From contig OX579638.1 of the NCBI GenBank assembly GCA_951230915.1, positions 20,540,696-20,604,695 on the forward strand: a DNA stretch of 64,000 nucleotides. Direction: 5' to 3'. The notes under the pieces were generated by a model that worked only from the letters and a program-made list of their open reading frames with translations, was not told the DNA's origin and searched no databases. The stretch is from Antitrichia curtipendula. Lineage: Eukaryota > Streptophyta > Bryopsida > Hypnales > Leucodontaceae. Both the position numbers and the translations under genes were made by a program. Shown piece after piece: positions 59,893 to 64,000 of the stretch (the stretch's first letter is position 1; each line of letters starts with the position of its first letter).

Positions 59893-62422
59893 GTTAATTT
59901 GGGAAAAACTGGCCATTTTGGAACTTTCAAATTTTAGGATTTAGGTTTGAGGAGATCACCTCAAACCAAGCTCAGCGTTTTATTTTGTACACGTGTCCTC
60001 ACCTTAGAGGAGAGATTTGCGAGCAAAAAAATCTTACTGGTCCAAACTGAATATGATACCTTCAAATCTGGTCTTTGGGGGTTTGAGGAGAAAAACAATT
60101 GGGACCCTTGTTTTTCCCAGATTAACGAATATGGTGTTTGGAATAGTACTGCTAAATGTGCTTTTGATTCAATTTTAGCATTAGAATATTGTTTGGAGAC
60201 ATACAAAGGTTCATAAACCTCTATTGGTTTCTATAAAAAAATCTATTTCCTTAACAAAATTTTATTTCTGTCTAAATTGCAGTAGAAAGATTGTTATTTC
60301 TCAAGGTGGTTTCATGGATGATTTCCTTTTCTCTGTTGTTTTCAACTTCTCAAGAAAGAAAACTAATATTTAGCACTTTTTTGCACCTCCTCATGAGCAA
60401 AAAGTTTTTTTGATTTTTCTCATGCCATGAGCAAACCAGATTGTGTTAGAAGAAAAGTTTCGGAAACGGGTAGTTTTATTAGCCAAAATATCTTGAAATT
60501 AACTAATTTTCCCTAGGGTTTTAGGCTCCCCGATAATAGAAATTCCAAAGGTCCAAGAATGTGTTTTTTGTGATTAGTCCAAGTTGCTGTAAACATTCCT
60601 CTAGGGGTCAGTGTGTAAAAAAAAACAAGGGGTAGGTGCTAACACCAAGGTATTGTTTAACTTTAGGGGTATTATTTTCTTTTTCTTTTTTAAACACGCT
60701 ATCATTATATAATTTTCTAATTTATGTTATTAGAGAAGGGGCTTGCATTATTTATGATTCTATAATGATATGAATAAATGATATGGTAGTTTAGAACTAA
60801 AAAAAAGTTCTACTACAATTTTTGTCCTACATTAAGTTTCTTTCAAACTTTCTTCCCCCCTACTAATGACTACTTACAACTAGAACTAATTAGAAGAAAA
60901 GTATAGTCAATATTACTATTGTATCTTTAGTAACAATTGTCAATAACACTCATTTATTAGGAAGGTATAAAATTAAGGAATTACTACCGCAACACTCTAA
61001 ATTGCTAATGGGACATCCCATGTGAGCATGAAATTTGGTAATTTAGTGCTATTTTTTATTTATTCAAGTGTTTCATTATTCATTCAATCATGACATTAAC
61101 ACCTCCTTGAAAGAAAACATGACAAATACAAATTTTTGTTGACATATTATTGCACCAATACTTTGTTTTGATGTATTTTTGCTTTGAGTAACTCAAAAAT
61201 CCTATATTTTAGTTTCAAATTTAAACACGCTTTTTTTTGTATAGCCTTAGAGTGATAAAGATGAAACAATTTTTTTTGATCCAAATAAAAAAATTAGCAT
61301 CAAAAATCACATTTCATGCTCACAAGGGTGTCCAATAGCAATTTAGGGTGTTGTGGTAGCAATCCCCTAATATTATTGAACACTTTGAATATGCCAGTCA
61401 CAATGCAATATCATTTAATACTTTTGGCCAATAAAAATAATAAAAAACAAGATATCCTAAGTCTAGTTTTTTCTAATTGGGGACCTATTTTTCTATACAC
61501 TATGAAGACATGTCATGACATTTTTGTACCCTATAGTATAAAAAGTCAAATTATATTTTTTATCTCAAAATATTTGTAGGCATTGTATCATTTGTTTGCA
61601 TGTAGTTTTCTATTGCTACCACTCACTACCCTCCACAAGGAAAAACGTCTCTAGAATTTATTTCTAATTGTTGGCAAAACTGATATTTTCCTAGTTTGGA
61701 GCTTTGGTGCCAAATCTATATAATTTCTAAGTCTAATTTCAAAAGTAACTTTCTGTGTACTTGGTATCTTTTAAAGATTTATGAATTTGTATCTTTTTTC
61801 AACCATAATATAGTAGAGAAAATCATTTTGTGTATAAAAAATATTCCAACTCGTTCAAAATTTTGGTTGTTTTCAGAACAAAGAGTTGTATATACTGTTG
61901 CAAGCAAGGTAAATTTGGATTTTCAGTTTAAAAAGAACAAATAGTTATTTATATCATTTCTCTTAATGAGCATTGATAGATTAGAGACCCGTCTACAAGG
62001 CCATCTTATACAAGTCGATAATAAATTATTCTATTATTTGCATTGCACAATGACCAAAGTGAGTTGAGATTAGCAATGTATTCAATTTGTTTATAACAAA
62101 TTAAGAGGTGATTTACTCTATGAGTTGAGTTCCAAGCTTCACCAAATCTCTCAAAACTTGATTGGTTGAGAGTAAAAAAATAGGAATGATAATTTCATGT
62201 AGTGTCCTACATTTCAAGACGTAGTTCATGTCAAAATGTTGATGCCAGAAAGTATAACTTTCCTTTCAAGCTGTGGATCTAGCGAGAAAAAAAAAAGAAA
62301 AAAAAGCTACAACTTGAAAGTCAATTTTGAATGCTTCTCTTTACAAAAAATATTCAAGCTTCTTTCCATAATGTTTTTTTTGCCATTCATAAGTCGACAG
62401 CATGGAAATGAAACTTGTGGAG
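59893..62422. other. AT-rich intergenic DNA
   Basis: Open stretches at 59947-60216 and 61316-61944 have no recognisable similarity. The dispersed sequence at 61008-61330 is shared with about 49890-50230. I call no gene. Confidence 0.5.
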
Positions 62423-62426
62423 TTAA

Positions 62427-62667
62427 CCCCTGAGAGCCCAAGTGCCCCATTTTGGGACACTCAGTTTTGAAAAACGTTCATGTTTGACACTTATCCTCTT
62501 CTTAATGGTAAAGGCAAAGGACTTGTACTTTTTCAGGTACCTTTGGACATGTGTCTACTACCACTCAAAAAAAATTCAAGCTATTTGACTCTACTTAGGT
62601 GATACTTTTATTGGACTAAGTACACAAGGGTATGGATTTCAGTGAATATGGCTTGAGCGCTCAGGGG
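62427..62667. mobile_element. Short TTAA element (CCCCTGAG ends)
   Basis: A 241-bp element between TTAA at 62423-62426 and 62668-62671. The left end CCCCTGAGAGCCCAAG and the complement of the right end CCCCTGAGCGCTCAAG are inverted. It is the smallest piggyBac-like unit in the window. Confidence 0.85.
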
Positions 62668-62694
62668 TTAAGGCGTAGGAAATAGTGTAAATCA

Positions 62695-63757
62695 AGGTAG
62701 GAGGCTTGAAATCAATTTGGGCACTAAAAGTATCCACTAACAAATACATAACAAATTTGCAAAAGTATTTGGTGGATTCACACAAGCACACATTTAAGTT
62801 TCAATGTAGTTGTAGTAAACATTTCATTGGTGAATGCTCTTAGATACTTTACCATTTTAGCTTAAAAAATTAATAACTAAGATTGCAAGGTTAAATTAGT
62901 ACAAAACAGATTAGATTGGATGTTGATTTTATTTATCTTTCAAGAAAATTTGTTGAATAATTATTTGAGATTTTAGCTCCCAAAAAAGTGCATATGAGCC
63001 AATGAATGGTTGTTTCAGGACCTCTTCCCTTGTCCCTAAGAGCATCCACTCTTATTTACCAAAGGTATAATGCACTTTCTCAAAATAATCTCATAGTGTA
63101 CAATTCTAGCGTGTGAAGCATTGATCTTTGAAAGCATTCATCCTAAATTTAGTGAGTTTTATTTTTAACGCCACTTGATGATCGATATACTGACTATCAA
63201 TGAGACACATTTGGTGAGCAAGGGTAAAGGTCAAAAGTATGTAGACACTTCAAAAAAGAATGTAAAATTCTAGCAAGTGAACTTGGAGAGCCAAGGGTAA
63301 GGATGTTTTAAATATGTACGTCGAATGCCACCTTGTTTAAAATAGTACAAATCATAATGCACTTTGATTGCTTCCCACACTTTCTGGCTCTTCTACCTTA
63401 TTGTGACAATATTTTCAAATTGGACTAAAGTAGGAGGCTAGCTTGTAAACCGCTCAGGCTCTAAAATCACTCACCTCTTCAAATGTTTTTGCTAGTACGT
63501 GTGGTTATTCATAACCTTTCAATAATGTACATACAAATTACATTTGAGGAGGTGGGCGGTTTTAGAGCTCTATGACCTCTCTACTTCAAAATTTTACATA
63601 TTATTTTGTAAAGTTTCAAAATATATGAAAAAACTTGGCTTTGATGCCAATTCCTCTTGTTTTTTTTAGGTAAAATTTATTGAAAATATTTGAAAAAGTT
63701 CCACCTCCCAAAATTCAATTTCAACCCTTAGATGGTCGGTTCACAAGGCTCCTACCT
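62695..63757. mobile_element. Large family B-like element
   Basis: Left end AGGTAGGAGGCTTG and complement of right end AGGTAGGAGCCTTG bound 1063 bp, flanked by CA on both sides instead of TA. Sequence inside includes a second, nested inverted-repeat unit. No coding frame. Confidence 0.6.
63427..63588. mobile_element. Nested fold-back MITE
   Basis: The left part 'agtaggaggct' and then 'ctctaaaatcactcacctct' pairs with the right part 'aggaggtgggcggttttaga' and 'cctctctact'. At 162 bp it is contained in the 62695 element and has related ends. Confidence 0.6.
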
Positions 63758-63956
63758 CATGTACACCAAATAGTGCATTTAGGTTGCCCCATACTAATTT
63801 CTCAACATTTCACACTATTTAAATACTTACTGCTGCTATAATAAATTTCAACAATAATTATTGTCATAAGCAACCTTTAAAGACCTTGACAACTAAAACA
63901 TAGTTGCAAGATGACAAATTGGCTGTGTCCACGTGGTAAACCATGCAAAATCTTAA

Positions 63957-64000
63957 CCCCTAAAGGACCAAGGCCTTTATTTTGTCAAAAGACACTCAAA
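63957..64000 (+). mobile_element. Left end of another TTAA element (cut by window end)
   Basis: TTAA at 63953-63956 is followed by CCCCTAAAGGACCAAGGCC, the standard left terminus. The rest lies outside the window. Confidence 0.8.

Noticed and set aside
59947..60216. 89-codon + strand frame
   Set aside because: No recognisable family and AT-rich composition like its surroundings; both strands are open, which suggests chance.
1..64000. tRNA, rRNA or organelle DNA insert
   Set aside because: I saw no tRNA T-loop consensus in a foldable context and no rRNA or organelle gene sequence; a tRNAscan run would be decisive.

Overview
The window reads as nuclear DNA of a land plant. The reasons are spliced genes with GT/AG introns, an OVATE-like (plant-specific) protein, a plant-type GGCT/AIG2-like enzyme, Bet v 1/PR-10 genes, an F-box/kelch relic, and a CACTA element with the plant-type CACTA...GAAAA terminus. 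Intergenic DNA is very AT-rich and genes are rare GC-rich islands. This, with a two-domain Bet v 1 protein and a divergent OVATE protein, makes me favour a non-seed plant such as a bryophyte, but that placement is inference.

Genes. I can support three apparently intact genes: a three-exon tandem-domain Bet v 1/PR-10 gene (4990-6363, +), a two-exon OVATE-like gene (36539-38968, +), and a two-exon gamma-glutamylcyclotransferase-like gene (41232-42374, -). There are three gene relics: a Bet v 1 first exon with an in-frame stop (3692-3881, +), an F-box/kelch fragment (47665-48200, +), and an intronless MFAP1-like retrocopy with three in-frame TAG stops (48235-48882, -), which lies tail-to-tail with the F-box relic. 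The genes do not form an obvious pathway; only the two Bet v 1 loci are related to each other.

Mobile DNA. Most of the rest is non-autonomous DNA transposons. The main family has termini CCCCTAAAGG... between TTAA duplications, the hallmark of piggyBac-type insertion. At least thirteen copies or ends lie between 13.6 and 64 kb. Two of them sit in other repeats whose empty site can be read from sibling copies, which confirms the TTAA duplication. A second family (TA duplication, AGGTAG... termini) occurs at 4.4, 8.4, 18.4, 51.2 and 62.7 kb, once nested inside the first. There is also a complete CACTA element with an ATA duplication (56118-57409), two equal-length pogo/Tigger-like MITEs (55.2 and 55.7 kb), a Stowaway-like MITE (11.9 kb), and several long fold-back elements (52.0, 59.4 and 12.0 kb). 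No transposase or reverse transcriptase reading frame was recognised.

Stand-out region. Bases 27805-33648 have matching inverted ends and a TAA duplication, as expected of one PIF/Harbinger-like insertion of about 5.8 kb. Its interior is a roughly 5-kb satellite of about 24 units. Most units carry a self-complementary GCTTGAGG/CCTCAAGC core, the array switches orientation about six times, and a TTAA element is nested inside it. It could template many hairpin RNAs or cruciforms.
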